Shown here one piece after another: positions 14,126 through 21,071 of a stretch of 21,071 nt of DNA; positions within the stretch are counted from its first letter, which is position 1, and each line of letters starts with the position of its first letter. Location of the stretch: contig VFKW01000112.1 of the NCBI GenBank assembly GCA_009885355.1, positions 1 through 21,071 of the forward strand. Reading direction: 5' to 3'. The DNA comes from Candidatus Berkelbacteria bacterium. GTDB taxonomy: Bacteria > Patescibacteriota > UBA1384 > VFKW01. The translations under genes and the position numbers were made by a program. A model generated the notes under the pieces. That model made no database searches and was not told the origin of the DNA. It saw nothing but the letters and a program-made list of their open reading frames with translations.

Positions 14126-14131
14126 ACATAT

Positions 14132-14160
14132 ATTATGACAAATAAAAAATCACCTTGCAA
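14132..14160 (-). promoter_or_regulatory. glgP promoter with leaderless geometry
   Basis: On the minus strand: TTGCAA (14155-14160, 4 of 6), 17 bp, CATAAT (14132-14137, 5 of 6), then 6 nt to the ATG at 14125. This is the same 17/6 geometry as TrmB1. No Shine-Dalgarno sequence is present. Confidence 0.6.
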
Positions 14161-14264
14161 CTTTTTAAAAAATAAAAAAAAATTAATATAAAAGCACACT
14201 AAAACATTTCGAACCAATATATATCTTATATACAATTCAAGCACGTTTTACAGATCAAAAATAC

Positions 14265-14296
14265 TTGACGACTAGAAATAATAATGAGAATATAAT
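14265..14296 (+). promoter_or_regulatory. Probable glgX operon promoter
   Basis: TATAAT at 14291-14296 is perfect. TTGACG at 14265-14270 is 20 bp away, a long spacer, so the promoter may be weak or need an activator. The gap 14126-14430 otherwise holds the glgP promoter, the palindrome at 14308-14333 and two direct copies of TTTAAAGTC (near 14354 and 14402). Confidence 0.5.
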
Positions 14297-14307
14297 TATA
14301 GGTCTAC

Positions 14308-14333
14308 GATAAATATTTTAAAAAATATTTATC
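14308..14333. promoter_or_regulatory. Perfect 12+12 palindrome, candidate operator of the glycogen operon
   Basis: GATAAATATTTT (14308-14319) and AAAATATTTATC (14322-14333) are exact reverse complements around an AA centre, starting 11 nt after the -10 box. The position just downstream of the start site is typical for a repressor operator. A leader hairpin is the alternative; there is no T-tract, so a terminator is unlikely. Confidence 0.65.
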
Positions 14334-14430
14334 ATCTAGCGACTAAAATTTTTTAAAGTCATTGATGCTTGTCAAAAAGACGAGCTATAAACTTTGAGAA
14401 TTTAAAGTCGATAGGCCGCAGGAGGGGAAA

Positions 14431-16434
14431 ATGGAAAACATATTTGACATAGAATCAGGAAAGCCTCAGCCGCTCGGTGCCTCGCCCGATCGTCGAGGGG
14501 TAAATTTTTCGATATTCTCCGAAAATGCCACTTCTGTAGAACTTTTATTATTTAAAAACCCCAAATCAAAAGAGCCATTTCAAACCATAAAATTAGATCC
14601 AAAAATCCATAAAACATACCATTTCTGGCATGTTTTTGTAAAAAATTTAAAGCCCGGGACTCTCTATGCTTACCGAGTCGATGGACCAAATGACCCATGT
14701 CAAGGATTTCGCTTCAATCCACGCAAAGTCCTAGTCGATCCGTACTCAAAAGGTTTGGATTATACCAACTGGAAAAGGGAAGACTCAATAAGTGACGAGG
14801 ATAATTTATCAACTTCACTAAAAAGTGTCATTATCGATAGTGAAAAATATGACTGGCGAGGCGACAAACCGGTCAATCGACCACTTGATGAAACGATAAT
14901 TTACGAACTCCATGTCGGCAATTTTACCCGTTCAAAAACCGCCAAAGTAAAACACCCCGGAACTTTCAGTGGTGTGATCGAAAAAATACCATATCTAAAA
15001 TCCTTGGGCATCACAGCTGTCGAGCTCATGCCTGTTTTTGATTTTGATTCAGGCGACCCGAAAAACGATTGGGGATATGGCAGTCTTGGATTTTTTGCCC
15101 CTGAAAGCTCCTATTGCAGTGAACCTGACAAAGCATCTCATATCAAAGATTTTAGAGATATGGTTCGAGCTTTGCACAAAGCCAATATCGAAGTCATACT
15201 CGATGTTACGTTTGGATTCACCACTGAACGAGGAAAAGACGGCCCGACGTTGAGTTTTAAAGGTTTGGATAACACTGTTTACTACAATCTTGACCCAAAT
15301 GACAAAACCATCTACACAGATTTGTCAGGCTGTAAAAATACTTTAAATACAAATCATCCGATCGTCTCAAAATTCATTCTCGATTGTCTCGAATTTTGGG
15401 TCGAAAAAATGCATGTCGACGGCTTTAGATTTGACGAAGCCGCTCTACTTTCCAGGGGCAGTAATGGAGAAAAACTCGAATATCCAAACGTTATTTGGAA
15501 TATCGAATTATCCGACAAATTAGCCAATACCAAAATCTTCGCCGAACCTTGGGATGCCGCCGGCAGCTATCTTGTCGGTCAATTCCCGGGCTACCGTTTT
15601 GTAGAGTGGAACGGACGTTTCCGAGACGATATGAGGCAAATTGTTCGAGGCGAAAAAGGTATGATTTCAACCCTTGCTTCTCGTCTAACAGGCAGCGAAG
15701 ACCTCTATCATGATTCCGGACGCCGAGCCATCAATACCTTAAATTTTATTACTTGCCACGACGGTTTTACTCTAAACGACTTAGTTTCCTATTCTATCAA
15801 GCACAACGAATCAAACCAAGAAAATAACCTCGACGGACTGGATGAAAATTATTCTGCCAATTACGGCATCGAAGGCGAGACAGACAACCAAGAAATCAAC
15901 AATCTTCGCCGTCAACAGATGAGAAATTTTCTAGCTTTACTTATCCTTTCTCGCGGCGTTCCTCTGATTTCCATGGGAGATGAAGTTGCCAGGACCCAAA
16001 AAGGCAACAACAACGCTTACTGCCAAAACAACGAAATTAGCTGGTTCAATTGGCAAGTAACAGATAAAAATGCCAAACTGCACGACTTTACAAAAGCACT
16101 GATAAACTTTAGAAAACAATTTAAATTATTTTCAGACAATTACGACCCGTCAGAGATAATTTTTCATGGCTGCCAACTCTATTCCCCGGGATGGCAAGAT
16201 CCAAACTCCAAAGTTTTGGCTTATACATTTAAAAACAAAGTTCACGTCATTATCAATATGGATGATCAAGATTTATCCTTCGATTTACCCCAATTAGCAA
16301 CTAGAAAATGGCACCTTAGTTTCAATACCGCTGACAAAAAATCACCATTTTACCCAACTGGTGAAAATCCCCAGATCAATTTACCAGTTTTTCTAGCTCC
16401 GGCTAAAAGCATTATCATCATGGTTGCCAAATGA
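14431..16434 (+). CDS. glgX: GlgX-type glycogen debranching enzyme / isoamylase (GH13) with altered region I
   Basis: The 667-residue product matches isoamylase-type debranching enzymes in length and order: an N-terminal CBM48-like beta domain (about 10-110: GASPDRRGVNFSIFSENATSVELLLF), the GH13 barrel (about 155-570) and a C-terminal beta domain. These hydrolyse alpha-1,6 branches of glycogen. The catalytic residues are present: nucleophile D335 (GFRFDEA), acid/base E372 (FAEPWD) and D444 (TCHDGFTLND). Region I, normally DVVYNHTAEG, reads DVTFGFTTERG: the conserved Asn-His is replaced by Gly262-Phe263. That His normally contacts the -1 sugar, so activity may be reduced or changed; the flanking GPTLSFKGLDN is intact. 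AGGAGGGG precedes the ATG by a few bases. It leads the operon with the synthase 45 nt downstream. Confidence 0.92.
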   Translation: MENIFDIESGKPQPLGASPDRRGVNFSIFSENATSVELLLFKNPKSKEPFQTIKLDPKIHKTYHFWHVFVKNLKPGTLYAYRVDGPNDPCQGFRFNPRKVLVDPYSKGLDYTNWKREDSISDEDNLSTSLKSVIIDSEKYDWRGDKPVNRPLDETIIYELHVGNFTRSKTAKVKHPGTFSGVIEKIPYLKSLGITAVELMPVFDFDSGDPKNDWGYGSLGFFAPESSYCSEPDKASHIKDFRDMVRALHKANIEVILDVTFGFTTERGKDGPTLSFKGLDNTVYYNLDPNDKTIYTDLSGCKNTLNTNHPIVSKFILDCLEFWVEKMHVDGFRFDEAALLSRGSNGEKLEYPNVIWNIELSDKLANTKIFAEPWDAAGSYLVGQFPGYRFVEWNGRFRDDMRQIVRGEKGMISTLASRLTGSEDLYHDSGRRAINTLNFITCHDGFTLNDLVSYSIKHNESNQENNLDGLDENYSANYGIEGETDNQEINNLRRQQMRNFLALLILSRGVPLISMGDEVARTQKGNNNAYCQNNEISWFNWQVTDKNAKLHDFTKALINFRKQFKLFSDNYDPSEIIFHGCQLYSPGWQDPNSKVLAYTFKNKVHVIINMDDQDLSFDLPQLATRKWHLSFNTADKKSPFYPTGENPQINLPVFLAPAKSIIIMVAK

Positions 16435-16479
16435 TAACAAATAATTATACAATAAAAAAAGAGGAGAGATTCTTTAATT

Positions 16480-18171
16480 ATGGATAAAAAAACCAGTAAA
16501 GAAAAAATCAAAGAACGGGTAGACAATGCAAAAACACGGATTAAAAAAGTCGGTGACAAGATTTCAAATACAAGAAAACTGGCAAAAGAAAAAGCCCTCA
16601 TTCGTAAAACAGACTCTGGCGCTAAAAAATTAGTAAAAAAAGAAACAAAACAAACGCAAAAAATACTCAAGACTGAAGCCAAAAAAAATAATACCAAGAC
16701 TACTGGAATAAAAAAACGTATCTCTGAAGCTTCTAAAACTGCGGCAAATCGCGCAAAAAACATTTCTCACACTGTGAGAAAAATAAGCCATAATATCACT
16801 CATCGTCACCGTAAACCCGTACAAAATAATAATTCTCAAAATTCACCTGAAACAGACGAACAAAAAGTCCTCATGTTTGGCTGGGAATTACCTCCTTTCA
16901 ACTCCGGCGGACTAGGAGTTGCTTGTTACGACCTGGCCGACGCGCTGTCAAAACAAAATGCCAATATTACTTTTGTCCTGCCAAAAAGACAAGAGATCTC
17001 CACTCCTTTCATGAAACTCGCCTTTGCCGAGGAAATTGACGAAGAATTGCTCAAAAAATCAGGTCTATTTGGAAGATTCGGCCGATTTGGACGCTTTGGC
17101 GCCAACTTTAATATAGAAGAAATCGACAGTCCCCTTTCCCCATATTTGACCGCCGAAGAATACGAACTCAGAAAAGATGAATATTTAAAATTATTTAGCA
17201 AAGGTTTTTTTGCCAGACTATTTTCAAAACGAGGCATGGATCAATTTTCTAGCGATATGATCGGAGAAGTATATCGCTATGCCGCCGCGGCGGCAAAAAT
17301 CGCCAAAACAACCGATTTTGATGTCATCCATGCCCATGACTGGCTTTCATTCCCGGCCGGTATAACTGCCAAAAAAATCAGCAAAAAACCTTTCATCGCT
17401 CAAGTCCATGCTCTCGAACAAGATCGTTCACCAAGCCCAAATCCAGCCATAGTCGAGATCGAAAAAGAAGGTCTTGAAAAAGCCGACAAAGTCATCGCCA
17501 TCAGCCACTATGTCAAAAATCGCATCATGCAATTTTATCACATACCCGAAAATAAGATCGAAGTTGTCCACAATGGAAGCGGTTTTATCGCCCCAAAAGA
17601 CGCCAAACTCCACCTTAAAGAACTCAAAAAAAATGGTCAAAAGATCGTCCTTTCAGCCGGACGCATCACTTATCAAAAAGGTATCGACTATCTCGTGACC
17701 GCCGCCGCTAAAGCCATGGTTTATGATAAAAATTTCATCCTAGTCATCGTCGGCTCCGGCGACATGCGCCATCAGATCATTCAGCAAGCCGCTTCTTTGG
17801 GAATATCCGATCGCGTCTTCTTTCCAGGATTCCTACGCAGCAAAGAACTCGAAAAATTATATCAAGCTGCCGACCTTTTTGTCATGCCATCGGTTTCCGA
17901 ACCATTCGGCTTGGTCGCAGCCGAAGCTGCCGCGCGCGGCATTCCGATCATTATTTCCAAACAATCAGGCATCGGCGAGGTTATAAATCACTCTTTGAAA
18001 GTAGATTTTTGGGATGTTGACGAATTAGCCAACAAAATAACCGCCGTTTTGCACCACAAAACACTTCGTGATACACTTATTGACGAAAGCGCCGCCGAGG
18101 TTTCAAACTGCACTTGGGATCACTCCGCCACCAAATGTATGAAGATTTATCAAAACCTCCAAGCCGCCTAA
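16480..18171 (+). CDS. Glycogen synthase-like glycosyltransferase with basic N-terminal extension
   Basis: The 563-residue product has a GT-B fold. The N-terminal half begins at about 128 with KVLMFGWELPPFNSGGLGVACYDLADAL (GT5/GT4 glycogen-synthase type, GGLG loop at 143-146), with HAHDW at 284-288. The nucleotide-sugar half has SAGRITYQKG (R395, K400) and the EX7E pair E474/E482 (SVSEPFGLVAAEA). It should add glucose from ADP- or UDP-glucose to an alpha-1,4-glucan; the donor is not readable. Residues 1-115 are unlike the family: about one third Lys/Arg, few hydrophobics, histone-H1-like, ending in HRHRKP and an Asn/Gln linker. A GRF triplet repeat (about 198-206) lies in an inserted region. 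AGGAG is 13 nt before the ATG. The GH57 gene follows 14 nt after its stop. Confidence 0.88.
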   Translation: MDKKTSKEKIKERVDNAKTRIKKVGDKISNTRKLAKEKALIRKTDSGAKKLVKKETKQTQKILKTEAKKNNTKTTGIKKRISEASKTAANRAKNISHTVRKISHNITHRHRKPVQNNNSQNSPETDEQKVLMFGWELPPFNSGGLGVACYDLADALSKQNANITFVLPKRQEISTPFMKLAFAEEIDEELLKKSGLFGRFGRFGRFGANFNIEEIDSPLSPYLTAEEYELRKDEYLKLFSKGFFARLFSKRGMDQFSSDMIGEVYRYAAAAAKIAKTTDFDVIHAHDWLSFPAGITAKKISKKPFIAQVHALEQDRSPSPNPAIVEIEKEGLEKADKVIAISHYVKNRIMQFYHIPENKIEVVHNGSGFIAPKDAKLHLKELKKNGQKIVLSAGRITYQKGIDYLVTAAAKAMVYDKNFILVIVGSGDMRHQIIQQAASLGISDRVFFPGFLRSKELEKLYQAADLFVMPSVSEPFGLVAAEAAARGIPIIISKQSGIGEVINHSLKVDFWDVDELANKITAVLHHKTLRDTLIDESAAEVSNCTWDHSATKCMKIYQNLQAA

Positions 18172-18185
18172 CTGGAGCCAAAGAT

Positions 18186-19430
18186 ATGCCGAAAATTTGT
18201 TTCTATTTTCAAGTTCATCAACCATATCGGGTCAAACGCTACCCGATTTTTCAAGTCGGTAATGACCACAATTATTTCAATACCGACGAAGACCGGCTTT
18301 CAAACAAAAAAATCTTCCATAAAGTTGCCAACAAATGCTATCTTCCAACCAATGCATTATTTTTAAAACTTCTCCAAAGACACCCTGAAATGAAAATTTC
18401 CTATTCATTATCAGGGGTATTTCTGGAACAAGCCGAAGAATATTACCCGGAAGTCATCGAATCATTTCAAAAACTAGTCGCTACCGGTCAAGTTGAACTC
18501 CTCCAAGAAACCTATTTCCACTCCCTGTCGTTTTTATACTCAAAAAAAGAATTTCACCATCAAGTCGGCATGCACGCCAAAAAACTCGATGCTCTATTTG
18601 GCTACAAACCAAAAGTTTTCCGAAACACTGAGCTTATTTTCTCAAATGATCTAGCCAAAGAAATCGAAGAAATGGGCTATATAGGGATTTTAGCCGAGGG
18701 TGCCGACCATATTTTAGATTGGCGCAGCCCGAATTTTGTTTATCACCCTAAAGGTACAAAAAGTATCAAGTTACTTCTGAAAAATTACCGATTATCTGAT
18801 GACATCGCTTTTCGATTCTCGAGTAAGCAATGGAGTGACTACCCTCTAACCGCCGACAAATTTGCCCATTGGGTAAATCAAGTAAATGGCAACGGCCATC
18901 TCGTCAACCTGTTTATGGATTATGAAACCTTTGGCGAACATCAATGGGAAGACACTGGTATTTTCAATTTCCTAGAGCATTTACCTCAAGCCATCCTCAA
19001 ACACCCTGACAATGGCTTCTTGACGCCCTCAGAAGCGATCGAGAGGCACGAAAGTACAGCCGAGCTAGATTTCCCCCACTTCGTCTCTTGGGCAGACACA
19101 GAACGCGACCTGTCAGCCTGGCTCTCAAATCACATTCAAGTCGATGCTCTAGCAAAAATCTACTCTCTCGAGAAAAAAATACTTGAAACTGGGGATGAAA
19201 AACTCATCCATGATTGGCGCAAACTCCAAACATCAGATCATTTTTATTATATGTGCACCAAATGGTTCTCCGACGGAGATGTCCACAAATATTTCAACCC
19301 GTACGAATCCCCATATGAAGCATTTATCAATTTTATGAATATATTAGCAGATGTAAAATTAAGAATAAAAGATCATAATAAAAATATAAAAACAAAAGTA
19401 AAGGTAAAACCCATTCTTCTGTCATCCTGA
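18186..19430 (+). CDS. GH57 alpha-amylase-type glycoside hydrolase
   Basis: The 414-residue product is of the short GH57 alpha-amylase type (MJ1611-like length). It would cleave or transfer within alpha-1,4-glucans by a retaining mechanism. The five conserved regions are present: HQP (11-13), GVFLE (77-81), FRNTELIF with nucleophile E149, MDYETFGEH with acid/base D245, and WADTERDLSAWLSNHIQ (302-318). GH57 also contains branching enzymes, but those are usually longer. The ATG at 18186 is preceded by GGAG with an 8-nt gap and sits 14 nt after the synthase stop; a longer frame overlapping the synthase gene is less likely. The last residues (KTKVKVKPILLSS) are atypical, and the TGA stop lies inside a GTCATCCTGA repeat, so the 3' end seems to have been rewritten by a repeat insertion. 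Confidence 0.9.
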   Translation: MPKICFYFQVHQPYRVKRYPIFQVGNDHNYFNTDEDRLSNKKIFHKVANKCYLPTNALFLKLLQRHPEMKISYSLSGVFLEQAEEYYPEVIESFQKLVATGQVELLQETYFHSLSFLYSKKEFHHQVGMHAKKLDALFGYKPKVFRNTELIFSNDLAKEIEEMGYIGILAEGADHILDWRSPNFVYHPKGTKSIKLLLKNYRLSDDIAFRFSSKQWSDYPLTADKFAHWVNQVNGNGHLVNLFMDYETFGEHQWEDTGIFNFLEHLPQAILKHPDNGFLTPSEAIERHESTAELDFPHFVSWADTERDLSAWLSNHIQVDALAKIYSLEKKILETGDEKLIHDWRKLQTSDHFYYMCTKWFSDGDVHKYFNPYESPYEAFINFMNILADVKLRIKDHNKNIKTKVKVKPILLSS

Positions 19431-19445
19431 ATTTATTTCAGGATC
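19419..19445. repeat. GTCATCC-type palindromic element covering the GH57 stop codon
   Basis: ATCCTGAA (19424-19431) and TTCAGGAT (19437-19444) are an 8-bp inverted repeat, preceded by GTC. The TGA at 19428-19430 is the stop of the GH57 gene. It belongs to the same family as the GGATGAC ends at 53-60 and 444-450. Confidence 0.65.
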
Positions 19446-19469
19446 TTCTTGGCGGTCACGCCCTTAATA

Positions 19470-19590
19470 CCCCGAAGGGGCCCCCTTGGGGCTTAGTACC
19501 TAATACTTTATACTAATTTACTGATTACTAGCTTATTAGCTTACAAGCTTATTGCTTACTAGCTTACTAGCTTATTAGCTTACAAGCTTA
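19470..19590. repeat. CCCC-hairpins, degenerate heptamers and AGCTTAYN octamer array between GH57 and GH15
   Basis: CCCC-GAA-GGGG (19470-19480), which overlaps a second AAGGGG/CCCCTT palindrome, is followed by TACCTAATACT-type sequence and then eight tandem units AGCTTATT, AGCTTACA, AGCTTATT, GCTTACT and so on (19530-19590). The 177-nt gap holds no promoter that I can support, so GH15 may be read from the upstream operon. Confidence 0.8.
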
Positions 19591-19607
19591 TAAACGAAAG
19601 GAATCTT

Positions 19608-20678
19608 ATGAAAAATCTCGAAAAACTCATCGAAACCTCAAAACAAGTATTAAAAGACTGCTCTTTGGAAAACGGCGCGCTTGTCGCCGCCAATCCGATA
19701 AAACCATATTATTCCAAAGAAGCCAAACATTATTTATACGTCTGGCCTAGAGACGGCGCCTACAACTGCATTGCTTCTGATATAATCGGCATTACAGATA
19801 TCCAAAAACCCTTTTTTGACTGGATCTGGGATCGGGCCGAAAACCTCCACGAAACAGGTTTATTATATGAAAAATATTACGTAAACGGACTTCAAGCCCT
19901 AAACCGTTTCCAACCTGACCAAGGCGCCTCTGTTATTATCGCAATTTGCCATTGCGAACAATCAGGTTCAGTTGAAAAAGAAGAATACCACAAATTAGTC
20001 AAATTGCTCGCCGATGGTATTTGCAAACACTGGAAAGAAGATCATTTTGACCTTATAACCAACGACTTATGGGAAGAAAGACACACATTTCCAGATCTAA
20101 AAGAAAATTTCACCTATTCTTTGGCCGCATGTATTTGTGGACTTCAAAAAGCAAATGAAATGGCGCCAAACGAAAAATACCAAGAAACCATCAATCAAAT
20201 GCAAAAAACCATTCAAAATGGCGTCCAAAATGGTCAATATGTACGCTCTTTTGGCGACCTGAATGACGATCATATCGATGCATCACTCCTTGGACTTGTC
20301 TGGCCATTCAATCTTATCGATCCCAAAAGCCCTGAAATGACAAAAACAGTTGATGAAATCATCACCAAATTAAGCCCCGCCGATGGCGTCCACAGATATG
20401 AAAACGACGAATATGACGGCTGGATGTACCAAACCATGCATCGCAAAAAAGGCGCCGGTTATTGGCCCCTCCTAAATTTCTGGCTTGCCATCGTCTTAAA
20501 CAGAATGGATCGAAAAGATGAAGCCTTAAAATATTTCAATAAAGTCATCGAAGATATACCTGAAAATAATCTCATCCCAGAACAAATCTTCACAAATAAT
20601 ATCCAAAAAGCAGTCAATCCTCTCTGCTGGAGCCATGGCATGTTCATTCTCGCCGCCAAAGAACTCAACCTGATCTAA
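19608..20678 (+). CDS. Glucoamylase-type glycoside hydrolase (GH15), catalytic domain only
   Basis: The 356-residue product is an (alpha/alpha)6-barrel glucan 1,4-alpha-glucosidase that frees glucose from chain ends by inversion. It has the substrate-binding YLYVWPRDGAY (42-52), the general acid in NDLWEERHTFPD (E156) and the general base in NLIPEQIF (E325), plus GAGYWPLLNFW (282-292). It lacks the N-terminal beta-sandwich usual in bacterial and archaeal GH15 (about 600-700 aa), and there is no signal peptide, so it should act on internal glycogen. The start is the ATG at 19608 with AAGGA 5 nt upstream. It is separated from GH57 by 177 nt of repeats but has the same orientation. Its TAA stop overlaps the stop codon of the convergent small gene. 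No terminator is visible. Confidence 0.9.
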   Translation: MKNLEKLIETSKQVLKDCSLENGALVAANPIKPYYSKEAKHYLYVWPRDGAYNCIASDIIGITDIQKPFFDWIWDRAENLHETGLLYEKYYVNGLQALNRFQPDQGASVIIAICHCEQSGSVEKEEYHKLVKLLADGICKHWKEDHFDLITNDLWEERHTFPDLKENFTYSLAACICGLQKANEMAPNEKYQETINQMQKTIQNGVQNGQYVRSFGDLNDDHIDASLLGLVWPFNLIDPKSPEMTKTVDEIITKLSPADGVHRYENDEYDGWMYQTMHRKKGAGYWPLLNFWLAIVLNRMDRKDEALKYFNKVIEDIPENNLIPEQIFTNNIQKAVNPLCWSHGMFILAAKELNLI

Positions 20679-20845
20679 CCCTTCATCTGATCCTGAACCT
20701 GTTTTAATTGTATTTTCAACTGGTCAATTTTCGCCACGCGTATTTCGATTTCCGAACTCAATTGTTGAATTTGACGGAGTAAACCTTCGGCTCGAGTCAT
20801 CGCATCGAGTTGCTTTTGAATTTTCGCACTCGGGTTCTCAGGCAT
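20675..20845 (-). CDS. Small coiled-coil protein of unknown function
   Basis: The 56-residue product is almost entirely a charged amphipathic helix (LLRQIQQLSSEIEIRVAKI and onward, with heptad spacing of Leu/Ile), likely a dimeric coiled coil; no family was recognised. It has no cysteine, no signal peptide and no membrane segment. The ATG at 20845 has AGGAGG 4 nt upstream, which decides the start over a TTG five codons earlier. An extended -10 promoter lies about 100 nt upstream. Its last two stop bases overlap the glucoamylase stop, so the genes converge with no terminator between. Confidence 0.65.
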   Translation of the reverse strand: MPENPSAKIQKQLDAMTRAEGLLRQIQQLSSEIEIRVAKIDQLKIQLKQVQDQMKG

Positions 20846-20945
20846 ATTACCTCCTAACATTAAAAATTAGCCTAACAATTTAAGCTAATTTTCTATCAAT
20901 TAACTATCTAATTCAATATAATAATTAACAAATGTATTTGTACAG

Positions 20946-20954
20946 ATTATACCA
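20946..20954 (-). promoter_or_regulatory. Extended -10 promoter of the 56-aa gene
   Basis: TGGTATAAT on the minus strand (TGnTATAAT). No good -35 box is seen at the usual distance. The predicted leader is about 95 nt and AT-rich. Confidence 0.4.
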
Positions 20955-20962
20955 AGTAAGTC

Positions 20963-21071
20963 TGTTGCAAGTCAGCTAAATGTTCCACCTAATTAGTCAG
21001 CAAAATGTTCCCGAAAAGGAATTTTGCTTTTTAAATTAACTAGCTATTCTTTGGTTTCATTGGTAATTCAC
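20963..21071. mobile_element. Possible insertion-sequence end (cut by window edge)
   Basis: GTCAGCTAAATGTTCC (20971-20986) recurs as GTCAGCAAAATGTTCC (20996-21011), 15 of 16 bases identical at a 25-bp period, a layout typical of transposase-binding sites at IS21/IS481-type ends. A TG dinucleotide at 20963 could be the terminus. On the minus strand a frame from the window edge reads ELPMKPKNS and stops at 21040-21042, which could be the tail of a transposase. No inverted partner can be seen inside the window. Confidence 0.35.
21000..21032 (+). terminator. Hairpin with T-tract near the right edge
   Basis: GCAAAA (21000-21005) pairs with TTTTGC (21022-21027), and TTCC with GGAA inside, followed by TTTTT. 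It may be a terminator or part of the putative IS end, preventing read-in. Confidence 0.5.

Noticed and set aside
14126..14430. TrmB binding sites controlling the glycogen genes
   Set aside because: The palindrome here shares no core with the TGTCAA/CGACG sites beside the two TrmB genes, so a link is not supported.
16350..16763. Hydrophobic minus-strand frame resembling a membrane protein
   Set aside because: It is the antisense of the lysine-rich tail; Lys codons read backwards give Phe and Leu. No ribosome site.

Overview
The window looks like a piece of a small, AT-rich bacterial genome, most likely a member of the Patescibacteria/CPR. This is an inference from the combination of TrmB-type regulators, a minimal alpha-glucan gene set, many lineage-unknown proteins, consensus sigma-70 promoters, and intergenic spacers filled with 7- and 8-bp tandem repeats and GTCATCC-type palindromes. 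The genetic code is standard: glgX and the GH57 gene end in TGA, which argues against the code-25 lineages Gracilibacteria and SR1. There is no rRNA, tRNA or other taxonomic marker, so the placement is tentative.

Layout. Bases 1-575 are non-coding: a palindrome, a 39-bp tandem repeat, a possible structured RNA at 285-382 and a long bidirectional terminator. Then, on the minus strand, come a small ArsR-type regulator (576-854), a helical protein (1165-1560), a large caspase-like (clan CD) protease homologue (1795-3471), an exported protein (3549-4115) and a SAM methyltransferase (4130-4840). The centre (4841-8330) is a mirrored module: two TrmB-type regulators on the plus strand, each divergent from an enzyme (the methyltransferase; a cobalamin-binding-type radical SAM enzyme) across a back-to-back promoter. 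Next is a two-gene minus operon of unknown function (614-aa protein with a C-terminal membrane segment, then a 104-aa protein). It is followed by two tandem exported HExxH metalloprotease paralogues on the plus strand, both starting at TTG.

The right half (12473-20678) is an alpha-glucan (glycogen) island: glycogen phosphorylase on the minus strand, divergent from glgX (GH13 debranching), a glycogen-synthase-like glycosyltransferase, a GH57 alpha-amylase-type enzyme and a GH15 glucoamylase. Together they could make an alpha-1,4-glucan, open its branches and release glucose or glucose-1-phosphate. No ADP-glucose pyrophosphorylase (GlgC) or classical GH13 branching enzyme (GlgB) lies in the window. 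The right end has a small coiled-coil protein and direct repeats that may be the edge of an insertion sequence.

Notable points are: leaderless-type promoter geometry at TrmB1 and glgP (and in part TrmB2); a GlgX homologue whose conserved region I has lost its Asn-His pair; a synthase with a roughly 115-residue lysine-rich histone-like extension; a 12+12 perfect palindrome in the glgX leader; and the caspase-like protein.
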